Notes: generated from the sequence alone by a model not told the origin. Counted from the first letter of the stretch, positions 36,386 through 44,424 are shown. The stretch: DNA of 64,000 nt from Thermomicrobiales bacterium (GCA_030446685.1 JAUJMV010000012.1:103212-167211); one strand, 5' to 3'. A program made the numbers and translations.

Positions 36386-37708
36386 ATGTCCGAGACAGCC
36401 GCGCAGACACTGAACGACGACGGCCTGCCCGAGCCGGCGGTGGCGCCCGCCTGGGAGCCGACCGGCGGGCTGCCGGCCTTGCGGATCACCAATGTCAAGG
36501 CGATCCCGACCGCGCCGGACAACATCCGGCTGGTGGTGGTCAAGGTCGAGACGAGCGAGCCGGGGCTCTACGGCCTGGGCTGCGCCACCTTCACCCAGCG
36601 CCCGCTCGCCGTCGTCACCGCGATCGAGGAGTATCTCAAGCCGTTCCTGATCGGGCGCGACCCCAACGACATCGAGGACATCTGGCAGTCGGCCTACGTC
36701 AGTTCCTACTGGCGCAGCGGCCCGGTCCTCAACAATGCCCTCTCAGGCGTCGACATGGCGCTGTGGGACATCAAGGGCAAGCGCGCGGGGATGCCGGTCT
36801 ACCAACTGCTGGGGGGCAAGTGCCGGCGCGCGGCCGACGTCTACGTCCACGCCGGCGGGCGCGACCCCCAGGAGGTCGAGGAGAACGCGCGGCGCTTCCT
36901 GGAGCAGGGCTACCGCTTCATCCGCTGCCAGGTCGCCGTCCCCGGTTACTCCACCTACGGCTCGCAGATTCGGCCGAAGGCGGCCGCGCCGACCTTCGCC
37001 CAGCCGCTCGGCCTCAGCCAGGAGCCCTGGGAGCCGACGCCCTACTGCCGCCTGGTGCCGAAGCTCTTCGAGCACATCCGCACGGCGCTCGGCGACGAGG
37101 TGGAACTGCTGCACGACATCCACGAGCGCATCCCGCCGATCGCGGCGATCGGGCTGGCGAAGGAGCTGGAGCAGTACCGGCTCTTCTTCCTCGAAGACCC
37201 GTTCGCGCCGGAGGACAACGGCTACTTCCCGATCCTGCGCCAGCAGACGGCGATCCCGATCGCGATGGGCGAGCTGTACGTGAACCAGGCGGAGTACGTG
37301 CCGCTGATCCGCGACCGGCTGATCGACTTCATCCGCGTCCACCTCTCCGACATCGGCGGGCTCAGCCCGGCGCGCAAGCTGGCGGCCTTCTGCGAGTTCT
37401 TCGGGGTCCGCACCGCCTGGCACGGCCCCGGCGACGTGTCGCCGGTCGGCCACGCGGCGAACCTGCACCTCGATCTGGCCTGTTACAACTTCGGCATCCA
37501 GGAGTGGACCACCTTCAGCGAGCGCGCCCGCGAGGTCTTCCCCGGCACGCCGGAGGCGCGCGCCGGCGCGATCTGGTCGAACGACCGGCCGGGCCTGGGG
37601 GTGGACATCGACGAGGGGTTGGCGGCGAAGTACCCCTTCCCGGCGCACCCGCTCAACGGCGCCTGGCCGCCGGTCCGCCGCCGCGATGGCACCGTAGTGC
37701 GACCGTAG
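36386..37708 (+). CDS. Enolase-superfamily dehydratase, ManD-like (mannonate/altronate type)
   Basis: A 440-residue mandelate-racemase/muconate-lactonizing enzyme relative. The overall layout follows D-mannonate dehydratase (RspA): LRITNVKAIPTAPDNIRLVV, metal-ligand regions LLHDIHERIPP, FFLEDPFAPED and AIPIAMGELYVN, then RTAWHGPGDVSPVGHAANLH, GIQEWTTF and PGLGVDIDEGLAAKYPF. It dehydrates a sugar acid or lactone; exact substrate cannot be read, since the group is promiscuous. ATG 36386 with GGAGGGGAG upstream. A long frame extends upstream but its N-terminal 190 residues are not protein-like. Confidence 0.88.
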   Translation: MSETAAQTLNDDGLPEPAVAPAWEPTGGLPALRITNVKAIPTAPDNIRLVVVKVETSEPGLYGLGCATFTQRPLAVVTAIEEYLKPFLIGRDPNDIEDIWQSAYVSSYWRSGPVLNNALSGVDMALWDIKGKRAGMPVYQLLGGKCRRAADVYVHAGGRDPQEVEENARRFLEQGYRFIRCQVAVPGYSTYGSQIRPKAAAPTFAQPLGLSQEPWEPTPYCRLVPKLFEHIRTALGDEVELLHDIHERIPPIAAIGLAKELEQYRLFFLEDPFAPEDNGYFPILRQQTAIPIAMGELYVNQAEYVPLIRDRLIDFIRVHLSDIGGLSPARKLAAFCEFFGVRTAWHGPGDVSPVGHAANLHLDLACYNFGIQEWTTFSERAREVFPGTPEARAGAIWSNDRPGLGVDIDEGLAAKYPFPAHPLNGAWPPVRRRDGTVVRP

Positions 37709-37728
37709 CGGTTCACGGGACGATATGC

Positions 37729-37803
37729 ACCGCGGAGGGCGCGGAGATCACAGAGGACGAGAAAAGAGACAAAATCTGCCGCGTTCTCTGCGCCCTCCGC
37801 GGT
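37729..37803. repeat. Inverted repeat with 9-bp period
   Basis: ACCGCGGAGGGCGC (37729-37742) and its exact complement at 37790-37803. The left arm continues as 9-mers (GCGGAGGGC, GCGGAGATC, ACAGAGGAC). It lies between two convergent genes. Confidence 0.75.
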
Positions 37804-37820
37804 AAAACGGTTCCCGCAGG

Positions 37821-38162
37821 TTACAGGGCCAGGAGGAGGGCGACGGCGGCGGGGGTGGAGGTCGGGCGGGCGGGGGTGGTGTCGGCGCCGGAGGCGAGGA
37901 AGGCGATCAGCAGGGCGATGCAAGCCAGGGTGGCGAGGACCAGGCCGAGCAGGGCGAGGCGCGCCCCGCGGCCCGGCCCCTGCGCGCCGGGGGTGTAGGG
38001 CAGGATCGCGCCGGACTTCGGGGCCGGCACGGTCGCCGCCGCGGCCGGCGACTCGCCGCGCAGGTTCGCGCCGCACTGCCCGCAGAACTTGTTGATCGGC
38101 AGGTTCTCCGCGCCGCAGCGCGGGCAGATCAGGAAGCGCCGCCGCGCCGATGTGTCAGCCAT
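37821..38162 (-). CDS. Zinc-ribbon single-pass membrane protein
   Basis: 113 residues. N-terminal zinc ribbon FLICPRCGAENLPINKFCGQCG (C13, C16, C27, C30), a Pro/Ala linker, one membrane helix (LALLGLVLATLACIALLIAF, about 71-91), and a short tail. Probably cytoplasmic ribbon with the tail outside. ATG 38162 begins just before the conserved ribbon. Function unknown; resembles the common 'zinc-ribbon domain' proteins of Chloroflexota. Confidence 0.8.
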   Translation of the reverse strand: MADTSARRRFLICPRCGAENLPINKFCGQCGANLRGESPAAAATVPAPKSGAILPYTPGAQGPGRGARLALLGLVLATLACIALLIAFLASGADTTPARPTSTPAAVALLLAL

Positions 38163-38358
38163 GCCCCCGCTATCCGAACCGCTCGCCCCGGCCCGGCGAT
38201 CCGCGCGAATCGCCCGCCAGCACGCCGGCGCTGCTACACGCCCCACGTCCCCATTATCCCCGATGCCGACCGCCGCGGCAACGCGACCATTGGGCATTCC
38301 GCGCGGTTTGGGGCAGAATAGAGGGCCGTGGGCGGTCGGCGCGATCGAGGGGGAGAGG

Positions 38359-38712
38359 ATGCAGACGGAGAAGGTCTACTACGGCGTGATCATGGAGTTC
38401 CGGCCCAACGATCCGCTCGGAGTCGCCAACACGGTGGTCGAGCTGCTGCCGCGGCGGCGTCGGGAGGCCTACCAGCAGGCGCTGGCACAGGTGCCGGAGC
38501 CCGTCGATCGGTCGAGCGAGAAGCTGCTGTACGACAATCGCGAGGATGCGCTGGCGGCGGCGCAGGTCCTGCGCGGCGCGGCCGACCGGGTCTCGATCCA
38601 GCAGGTGCAGCGGCGCAACGACATGGAGACGGAGAGCGTCTACGGGCTGGCGGGCTGGCTGATGCCGAGCGGCCACCAGTACGTGCCGATCTCCGTGCGC
38701 GAGCCGGTCTGA
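38359..38712 (+). CDS. Small hypothetical protein, paralogue of the next gene
   Basis: 117 residues, ATG behind GGGGGAGAGG. Soluble, alpha/beta composition: VYYGVIMEFRPNDPLGVANT, VELLPRRRREAYQQALAQVP, SEKLLYDNREDALAAAQVL. No domain I recognise. Together with the next gene it forms a tandem pair with the same order of strand, acidic helix, 'L.Y.N...A..AA' segment and final 'V.(I/L)..V'. Probably co-transcribed. Confidence 0.6.
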   Translation: MQTEKVYYGVIMEFRPNDPLGVANTVVELLPRRRREAYQQALAQVPEPVDRSSEKLLYDNREDALAAAQVLRGAADRVSIQQVQRRNDMETESVYGLAGWLMPSGHQYVPISVREPV

Positions 38713-38758
38713 GCGCGTCGGGCGGCTGGACGTTGCGATAGCTGTTGAGGGACGGGAA

Positions 38759-39136
38759 ATGCCAGAGGGGAACGCGACGCCGCCTGCGCCGGTCCGCCAG
38801 TTGCTGGCGGTGATCTACGGCTTCGAGGACTTCCGGGATGGCGAGCGGCGCCTGATGCTGCAACAGGAACTGCCGGCCAGCGCGTTCACCATGCTCGAGC
38901 AGCAGTTGGAGGCGGTGCCGAAGCGGTCGCTGGTCGACTACGGGCCGGGGCTGCTGGTCTACAGCAACTTCCAGCACGCCCGCTTCGCCGCACAGACGGT
39001 CGCCAAGGTCGCGGCCTACGTGGCGCTGCGCGAGGTGGTCGCCGGGGCCGAGCCGGGCGCGGACGTCTGGCCGGCGGCGAACGGCGGGCGTTACAGCAGT
39101 GTCCCCGGCGGCCTCACCGAGACGATCAAGGAGTAG
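38759..39136 (+). CDS. Small hypothetical protein, paralogue of the previous gene
   Basis: 125 residues. Alignment by eye with the preceding gene: VIYGFEDFRDGERRLMLQQE against VIMEFRPNDPLGVANTVVE; MLEQQLEAVPKRS against AYQQALAQVPEPV; GLLVYSNFQHARFAAQTV against KLLYDNREDALAAAQVL. The similarity is moderate but the order is identical. Function unknown. ATG 38759 follows GAGGGACGGGAA. Confidence 0.6.
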   Translation: MPEGNATPPAPVRQLLAVIYGFEDFRDGERRLMLQQELPASAFTMLEQQLEAVPKRSLVDYGPGLLVYSNFQHARFAAQTVAKVAAYVALREVVAGAEPGADVWPAANGGRYSSVPGGLTETIKE

Positions 39137-39239
39137 AAGTCACCCTGCCGAGGTCGGTCGGGTGGCCGGCCACCGCCGTCCGCGGCGGGGTACAGCCGTA
39201 GGACGGCTAGGCGCGGTGTCCGATCGACCGTGCTGATAG

Positions 39240-39281
39240 TGGGCAACGCGGGCGGGCACGCGGCCTGCCCCTACGGACGAT
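39240..39281. repeat. GCCCCTAC-type intergenic repeat
   Basis: GGCGGGCACGCGGCCTGCCC followed by CTACGG, related to the arms of the repeat at 19231-19352. In the 170-bp gap 39137-39309, flanked by two CGATCGACC copies (about 39222 and 39283). Confidence 0.5.
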
Positions 39282-39309
39282 CGACCATGCCGCTCGCGCA
39301 GGCGGGTGG

Positions 39310-39777
39310 CTACGCCCGCTCCCTGGTCGGGTCCAGCTCGTGGAGGCGGGTCAGGAAGTGGCTCCAGCCTTCCAGATGGCCCTGCCGCTCCTCCCGGCTC
39401 TCGGGCGTGTCGGTGTAGGGGCCGTGCGTCAGGGTGAGGGTCGTGCCGCCGTCGCCGTGCGGGGCGAAGGTGATGGCGACCTCGCTGTGGTGCGCCGCTT
39501 CGTGGTCCCACTGCCAGGTGAAGGCGAGCCGTTCGCCGGGGCTGAAGGCGGTGTAGCGACCGCGCAGGCGCCAGCCCAGCTCGGGCCAGGCGAAGTCGTA
39601 CTCCCCGCCGGGGCGCGGCTCGGTTGTCGCCTCCTGCGGCCACCACTGCTGGAGGAGCGCCGGCGTCGTCCAGTAGGCGAAGAGCGTCGCGGGCGCGAGG
39701 GGGAACTCGTCGCGCACGATCAGCCGGTCAGGGGCCGAAGGACATTCCCCGATCGCCGGTTGTAACTCCGCCGCCAT
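39310..39777 (-). CDS. SRPBCC / AHSA1-like protein
   Basis: 155 residues of the activator-of-Hsp90-ATPase-homologue (SRPBCC) family: LIVRDEFPLAPATLFAYWTT, LLQQWWPQEATTEPRPGGEY, RLAFTWQWDHEAAHHSEVAI, LTHGPYTDTPESREERQGHL, EGWSHFLTRL. A helix-grip fold with a hydrophobic pocket; bacterial members bind small ligands or act as regulators, the ligand here is unknown. ATG 39777 has GGAGGTG at ideal distance. Extended -10 TGATAGGAT lies upstream on the minus strand (about 39843-39851). Confidence 0.85.
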   Translation of the reverse strand: MAAELQPAIGECPSAPDRLIVRDEFPLAPATLFAYWTTPALLQQWWPQEATTEPRPGGEYDFAWPELGWRLRGRYTAFSPGERLAFTWQWDHEAAHHSEVAITFAPHGDGGTTLTLTHGPYTDTPESREERQGHLEGWSHFLTRLHELDPTRERA

Positions 39778-39957
39778 CAGCACCTCCATCCGTCCCGAGA
39801 GTCTGCACTGGCGATAGCAGCACGAGGTCGCGCCGCGCGGCCATCCTATCATGCCCCGCTCGGCGGTGCGGCGCGCCCGCCCGCCCGACCGGCGAAGCGC
39901 GCTGCCCGGCCACCGGCTCGGCGTAGTACGCAGGCGCGGATCTGCGACGGTTCGCCC

Positions 39958-40660
39958 TTGACGCCCCGGCGGGGCTCTGCCACACTCTGTGCCGATGGGC
40001 GCACGTACACCTGTGGTGGGAGTGCTGATAGCCGGCGGGCGGGCGCGTCGAGGGCGGGCGGTGGCGACGATGATGGCGGCGGCGCGGGGGGCGGCTATCG
40101 CGTCGGCCAGTTCTTGCGGGCGCTCGTGCCGCTCGTGCCGGCGCGCGACCGCGCCCTCGCCGCGGCGGTCCTGACCCCGGCGCAGTTCGTCGCCTTCCGC
40201 GCGCAGGGCGCCGCCGATCAGCGCCACGCGGCCCTGGTCCTGCGGACGGTGCTGGCGGCGGGCGGGCGCGACCAGGATCTGGCGGTGGCGGCGCTGCTGC
40301 ACGACCTGGGCAAGGTCGCCGCGGACGGCGCGGGGCGGGTGCGGCTGCCGCACCGGGTGGCGAAGGTGCTGCTCGCGCGGGCCTGGCCCGCGGCCTGGGC
40401 GCGGCTGGGCGCGCGACCGCGTCGTGGGCCGCTCCTGGGCTGCTATCTGCTCCAGCACCACCCGGCGCTCGGGGCGGCGTGGGCCGCGCGCCTCGGCTGC
40501 GCGCCGCGCGCCTGCGCGCTGATCGCCGCGCACCAGGACGGCAATTGCGGACTGCGGGTTCCCGCGGTGGGGAAGATGCGGATTGCGGAATGGGGACCGG
40601 CACGATGCCGATCTGGATGAGGCGTTGCGTCTGCTGCGATGGGCCGATGATCGATCCTGA
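39958..40660 (+). CDS. HD-domain phosphohydrolase-like protein, C-terminus split by repeat G
   Basis: A small HD hydrolase. HAALVLRTVLAAGGRDQDLA precedes the HD pair in VAALLHDLGKVAADGAGR, and LLGCYLLQHHPALGAAWA carries later His. The sequence runs to LIAAHQDG at 40542; there heptamer element G interrupts it. After the element the expected end HDADLDEALRLLRWADDRS appears in another frame and stops at 40660. The start is unclear: TTG 39958 or a later GTG. GTG/ATG in the Gly-rich stretch are possible. Likely metal-dependent phosphatase, substrate unknown. Confidence 0.7.
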
Positions 40661-40770
40661 GCCCAACGGAGTGCGGACGGCCGCGGGCGCCCCCGGTATT
40701 GGCGCAAGGCGAGAGGGCGCGTCGGCATGAGCGTCGTCGACTCCGCAATCCGCAATCCGCAATCCGCAAT
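40546..40770. repeat. Heptamer element G with inverted partner
   Basis: First arm about 40546-40593: ATTGCGG, ACTGCGG and later GATGCGG, ATTGCGG, AATGGGG. Second arm 40743-40770: four copies of CCGCAAT inside the scpA N-terminus. The 7-mer is the same as in element A (8361-8496). Confidence 0.88.
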
Positions 40771-41554
40771 CCCCTACCAGTGTCGCCTGCCCGGGTTCGA
40801 GGGGCCGCTCGACGTGCTGCTGCGGCTGATCGAGCGGCGCGAACTCGACATCACCGCGATCTCGCTGGCGGCGGTGGCGGACCAGTTCCTGGAGCACCTG
40901 GCGGGGCTGCCCGACCGCGACCCGGCGATTCTGGCCGAGTTCGCGGCGGTCGCCTCGCGCCTGCTGCTGCTGAAGACGCGCGTCCTCTTCCCCCGCGCGC
41001 CGGAGCCGGCCGGGGAGCCGGAGGGCGCCGAGGACGACCCGGACGATCTGGTGGCCCAGTTGCGCGAGTACCGACGGATCAAGGCGGCGGCCGGGGGGTT
41101 GGCGGCGCGCGAGCGGGACGGGCTGCGCGCCTTCGCCCCGCGCGTCGGCCCGCCGGACCCGGATGGGCCGCCGGCGGCCGCCGCGCCGGTCGTCGAGGTG
41201 ACGCTGGCCCCGGCCGGGCCGGCCGATCTCTTGCGCGCGGCCCACCGGCGGCTGTCGCGGCTGCCGGCGACGCCGCGCGTGCTGACACTGCCGCCCCGGA
41301 TCAGCGTCGGCGAGATGGCGGCGCGGATCGCCGAGCGGCTGCGGGCACGCCGGGCGGTCCGCTTCAGCGCGCTGGTGACGCCGGGGATGCCGCGGGGCGA
41401 TGTCGTGACGACCTTCATGGCGATCCTCGAGCTGGTGCGCCGCCGCCGCGCCGAGGCGCGTCAGGAGGAGCCGTTCGGCGAGATCGTCGTCCTGCCGCCG
41501 CCGGGGGCGCTCGCCGAGGCTGGGCGGGAGGTCGAGGATGCCGCCGACGACTGA
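40727..41554 (+). CDS. scpA: Segregation and condensation protein A
   Basis: Kleisin subunit of the SMC-ScpAB condensin, 275 residues. Conserved N-terminal part YQCRLPGFEGPLDVLLRLIE, ITAISLAAVADQFLEHL, and the C-terminal winged helix VSFSAL-type segment (RAVRFSALVTPGMPRGDVVT, FMAILELVRRRRAEARQEEP). The first 15 residues ([18 protein letters not shown]) are translated repeat G, since three 7-mers make 21 bp or seven codons; a natural start just before YQCRLPG is likely altered. Overlaps scpB by 17 bases. Confidence 0.94.
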   Translation: MSVVDSAIRNPQSAIPYQCRLPGFEGPLDVLLRLIERRELDITAISLAAVADQFLEHLAGLPDRDPAILAEFAAVASRLLLLKTRVLFPRAPEPAGEPEGAEDDPDDLVAQLREYRRIKAAAGGLAARERDGLRAFAPRVGPPDPDGPPAAAAPVVEVTLAPAGPADLLRAAHRRLSRLPATPRVLTLPPRISVGEMAARIAERLRARRAVRFSALVTPGMPRGDVVTTFMAILELVRRRRAEARQEEPFGEIVVLPPPGALAEAGREVEDAADD

Positions 41555-42239
41555 CGGCGGGGGGGCGGGGCAGGCGCCGCTGCCGGCGTCGGCGGGCGGC
41601 GCGGCCGGCGAGCTGGCGCTGCCCGCGCTCTGCGAGGCGCTGCTCTTCGTCGCCGCCGCGCCGGCGCCGGTCGAGGATCTGGCGAATGCCGCCGGCGTGC
41701 CACCCGCGGTGATCGAGGCGGCGCTGGCCGAGCTGGCGGGGCAGCTCGCGGGGCGGGGCATTCGCTTGCAGCGGCACGGCGACCGCTACGCGCTGGTGAG
41801 CGCGCCGCCGGCCGCGCGGCCGATCGCGCGCTTCCTCGGCCTGAGCCGGGTCGAGCGGCTGTCGGCGGCGGCGCTGGAGACGCTGGCGATCGTCGCCTAC
41901 CGCGGGCCGGTCACGCGCGGCGAGGTTGAGGCGATCCGCGGCGTCGACAGCAGCGGGGTGCTGCAGACACTGGTCGCGCGGGAACTGGTCGAGGCGGTCG
42001 GGCGGCGGGCGGCGGTCGGGGCGCCGATCGAGTACGCGGTCACCGCCGCCTTCCTGCGCCACTTCGGGCTGGCGAGCCTGGCCGACCTGCCGCCGCTGGG
42101 CGAGGTCAACGACGAGCCGGTCGAGGAGGTCTGGGACCGGCGCATGGCGAGCGACGAGCGACGAGCGACAGCTTGCCCTGAGCGAAGCGAAGGGAGCGAC
42201 GAACACCGGCGCGGGCAGGGGAACTCTAGTCCGGCGTGA
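41538..42239 (+). CDS. scpB: Segregation and condensation protein B
   Basis: 233 residues, two winged-helix domains: LCEALLFVAAAPAPVEDLAN (first) and LSAAALETLAIVAYRGPVTR, GEVEAIRGVDSSGVLQTLVA (second), then GAPIEYAVTAAFLRHFGLAS and LPPLGE. Works with ScpA on SMC for chromosome condensation. Normal core ends near EEVWDRR (about 42145). The rest (MASDERRATACPERSEGSDE...) is translation of repeat element H and not family sequence. Confidence 0.94.
   Translation: MPPTTDGGGAGQAPLPASAGGAAGELALPALCEALLFVAAAPAPVEDLANAAGVPPAVIEAALAELAGQLAGRGIRLQRHGDRYALVSAPPAARPIARFLGLSRVERLSAAALETLAIVAYRGPVTRGEVEAIRGVDSSGVLQTLVARELVEAVGRRAAVGAPIEYAVTAAFLRHFGLASLADLPPLGEVNDEPVEEVWDRRMASDERRATACPERSEGSDEHRRGQGNSSPA
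42149..42194. repeat. Heptamer element H plus CCCTGAGCGAAGCGAAGGG
   Basis: Three GAGCGAC units (42149-42169), then CCCTGAGCGAAGCGAAGGG (42176-42194), a near-palindrome whose translation ACPERSEG is a familiar tail in Chloroflexota metagenome proteins. Both lie inside the scpB 3' end. Confidence 0.8.
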
Positions 42240-42431
42240 TATCGCGCGCCATGTCGTCCTCCGCTCGCCGCCGGGAAAACCCGCGGCCGGCATGCTGCGT
42301 ATATGGGGTGAGGCGTGTCCGTGCCGGGTGCGCCGACCCGTTATCGTCCCGACTTCGATCGGTCGCCGGCGGCGCGCGCAGCGCGTGTGCCGCCGTGGTT
42401 GCCGTGCTGAGACGCGCTGAGGGGTGGTGGG

Positions 42432-42953
42432 ATGCCCGCGTGGTTGTCCGAAGACCGGATGCTGATCGTCTACCTGGTCCTGCTCGGCGTCGGCGTCGTC
42501 GCGGCGCTCGCCCTCGCCCTGCTCGGCGAGGCCGGCGAGCCGCTGGCGCTGACCCCGCTCAGCCCGGCGGTGCTCGTCGCCTGCCTGACCTGCTTCGGGG
42601 GCGCGGGGGTGCTGGCGCTGCGCCTGTTCGGCTTCCCGGTGGGGCTGAGCCTGATCGCCGCCCTGCTCTTCGCCGGGTTCAGCGCGACACTCTTCGCCCT
42701 CCTGGCGACCGTCGCCAGCCGCGCGGCCGAGCGGCGCAAGGCGCTCGGCGACCTCGTCGGGGCGCTGGCGCGGGTGGTGACGCCGATCGAACCGGGCCGC
42801 ACCGGCCTGATCGCCACCAACGGCTCCCGCCCCGCCCTGACGCTGCCGGCGACCTCGCGCGAGTCCCGGCCGCTGCCCACCGGCACCACCGTCGTCGTGA
42901 CCGCGCTCCACGGGGCCGCGGCGGAAGTCACCCCCCTGCCGAGGGACGATTGA
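42432..42953 (+). CDS. NfeD-like membrane protein
   Basis: 173 residues. Three membrane helices (about 9-30, 42-65, 68-92; MLIVYLVLLGVGVVAALALA, LTCFGGAGVLALRLFGF) and a C-terminal OB-like beta-domain (PGRTGLIATNGSRPALTLPA, GTTVVVTALHGAAAEVTPL). Architecture of the short NfeD/YuaF group that accompanies flotillins; no flotillin gene is in the window. ATG 42432 follows GAGGGGTGGG. Function may be membrane organisation, by family only. Confidence 0.7.
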   Translation: MPAWLSEDRMLIVYLVLLGVGVVAALALALLGEAGEPLALTPLSPAVLVACLTCFGGAGVLALRLFGFPVGLSLIAALLFAGFSATLFALLATVASRAAERRKALGDLVGALARVVTPIEPGRTGLIATNGSRPALTLPATSRESRPLPTGTTVVVTALHGAAAEVTPLPRDD

Positions 42954-43021
42954 AGGCCACGGCGCTGCCCGCGACCACGCCGGTGAGCGGGAGGGGGCGA
43001 AATCAAGCGCCACGGCGTACG

Positions 43022-43050
43022 TTTATTCGCCCTGGGCCACGCAGTATATC
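43022..43050 (+). promoter_or_regulatory. Promoter of the P-loop kinase-like gene
   Basis: TTTATT (43022-43027), 17 bp, TATATC (43045-43050). Transcription would begin close to 43057, directly before AAGGAGG. Confidence 0.45.
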
Positions 43051-43151
43051 GCACACAAGGAGGATGCCCCGGTCAAATGGCCGGTGCTTTTCTCTGCTTC
43101 GCCACGCTACAGGGGGGTAGCGCAGATCGGCAGCGCCTGACAAGCGAAGGA

Positions 43152-43853
43152 ATGGGGCACGAGGAAATGCCGTCCTCCGATCGCGCCGATCTCAAGCAAG
43201 CACTTGGACATGTCCTATGGATCGGGGGCGCCCCCGATGCTGGAAAGACTTCCGTTGCCCGGTTTCTCTCCCGGAACTATCGCCTGCGGTGGTACAACTT
43301 CGACTACTTCGAGCCGGAGCATGTTGGGCGGCTGAATCCCGAGCGCCACCCGGCCCTGCATGCATTTATCGGCATGACGATGGATCAACGGTGGGTGCTG
43401 CGTCCGGTCGAGGTCATGGCGCAGGTGACTATCGCGGCCTGGACCGAACGGTTCGGGATGGTCGTCGAGGACCTGTTGTCGTGGCCGCGCGACGGCATCA
43501 TTCTCGCCGAGGGGCCCGGGTTCTTCCCCGAGTGCGTTGCGCCGCTCATCTCCAGCCCCCGCCAGGCGGTCTGGCTCGTGCCGACCGAGGCATTCAAGCG
43601 GGCGACGCACAGCACCCGGGAAAACAAGGTAACGATGCCGCTTCAGACGAGTGATCCCGAGCGGGCCTACCGCAACCACGTCGAGCGGGACTTGTGCCTC
43701 GCCCGACATGTTCAGGAGCGAGTCGAGCAACTTGGCTTGACGGTTCATGAGGTGGATGGTACTCGGTCTATTGAGGAGATGACTGCTCTCGTTGAGGTGC
43801 ACTTTGCACCGCTGCTGCCCGGAGTTGACGAGCCAGGCGCCGGCGGCGCGTAA
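43152..43853 (+). CDS. P-loop kinase-like protein
   Basis: 233 residues with an N-terminal Walker A, LWIGGAPDAGKTSVARFLSR, and downstream AWTERFGMVVEDLLSWPRDG, IILAEGPGFFPECVAP, QAVWLVPTEAFKRATHSTRE and DPERAYRNHVERDLCLARHV. The pattern is that of small nucleoside/shikimate-type kinases that also detoxify or modify small molecules; no family match I can name. Start unclear: ATG 43077 (AAGGAGG 13 bases upstream), 43152 or 43167. Base composition is less GC-extreme than its neighbours, so transfer is possible. Ends before the ferredoxin promoter. Confidence 0.65.
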   Translation: MGHEEMPSSDRADLKQALGHVLWIGGAPDAGKTSVARFLSRNYRLRWYNFDYFEPEHVGRLNPERHPALHAFIGMTMDQRWVLRPVEVMAQVTIAAWTERFGMVVEDLLSWPRDGIILAEGPGFFPECVAPLISSPRQAVWLVPTEAFKRATHSTRENKVTMPLQTSDPERAYRNHVERDLCLARHVQERVEQLGLTVHEVDGTRSIEEMTALVEVHFAPLLPGVDEPGAGGA

Positions 43854-43914
43854 GCGGGTGCGACGCCCGACCGTCTTCCGCACGGCAGGGGTGGGGGGGC
43901 GTGCGGCGGGGGTG

Positions 43915-43968
43915 TTCGTGATTTTGGTCACGAAACCCGTTGACAGCGGCCCTCGTTTCCGGTCTAAT
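43915..43968 (+). promoter_or_regulatory. Ferredoxin promoter with CRP/FNR-like palindrome
   Basis: TTCGTGA-TTTTGG-TCACGAA (43915-43934) contains GTGA-N6-TCAC, the CRP/FNR-family core. It is followed at once by TTGACA (43940-43945), 17 bp and TCTAAT (43963-43968). The palindrome is 5 bp upstream of the -35. Confidence 0.7.
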
Positions 43969-44104
43969 CAGGGGCGATGGCGCGGAGCCGGCTGGGCGGT
44001 GGCCCCGAGTCCGGCCTGTGGGAGAGGGGCGTTCCCCGGCCGCTCCGCCGGCAGTGATCGGCGGGGGGCGCGGGAACGACGGACAAGCGAAAGGGATCAC
44101 GGTC

Positions 44105-44346
44105 GTGACCTACATCATCACCGAGCCGTGCAAGGGGGTGAAGGACGCCTCCTGCGTGGAGGTCTGCCCGGTCGACTGCATCCACTCGGATGATGACCAG
44201 GAGATGTACTTCATCGACCCGGACGAGTGCATCGACTGCGGCGCCTGCGAGTCGGTCTGCCCGGTCAACGCGATCTACTACGAGGAGGACACCCCGAGGA
44301 GTGGAAGGAGTACCTGGCGATCAACGCCGCGTACTTCAAGAAGTAG
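44105..44346 (+). CDS. Ferredoxin, two-cluster 7Fe/8Fe type (one frameshift)
   Basis: An 80-residue ferredoxin. GTG start behind AAAGGGATC. Cysteine pattern: PCKGVKDASCVEVCPVDCIH (first cluster region, with C-x7-C) and CIDCGACESVCPVNAIY (a second CxxCxxCxxxCP). The C-terminus is shifted: EEDTP continues in the next frame as EEWKEYLAINAAYFKK with stop 44344-44346, one missing G near 44296. Small electron carrier in the cytoplasm; the FdxA-like N-terminus suggests a [3Fe-4S]/[4Fe-4S] pair. Regulated by the palindromic site upstream, perhaps by oxygen or energy state. Confidence 0.9.
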
Positions 44347-44424
44347 GCGGCGGGCGACCGGCCGGCGATCCCCGTGGCGGCGATTCGGCAGGAGATGACG
44401 CGGTAGCGGCCCCGGCGCCGGGCG

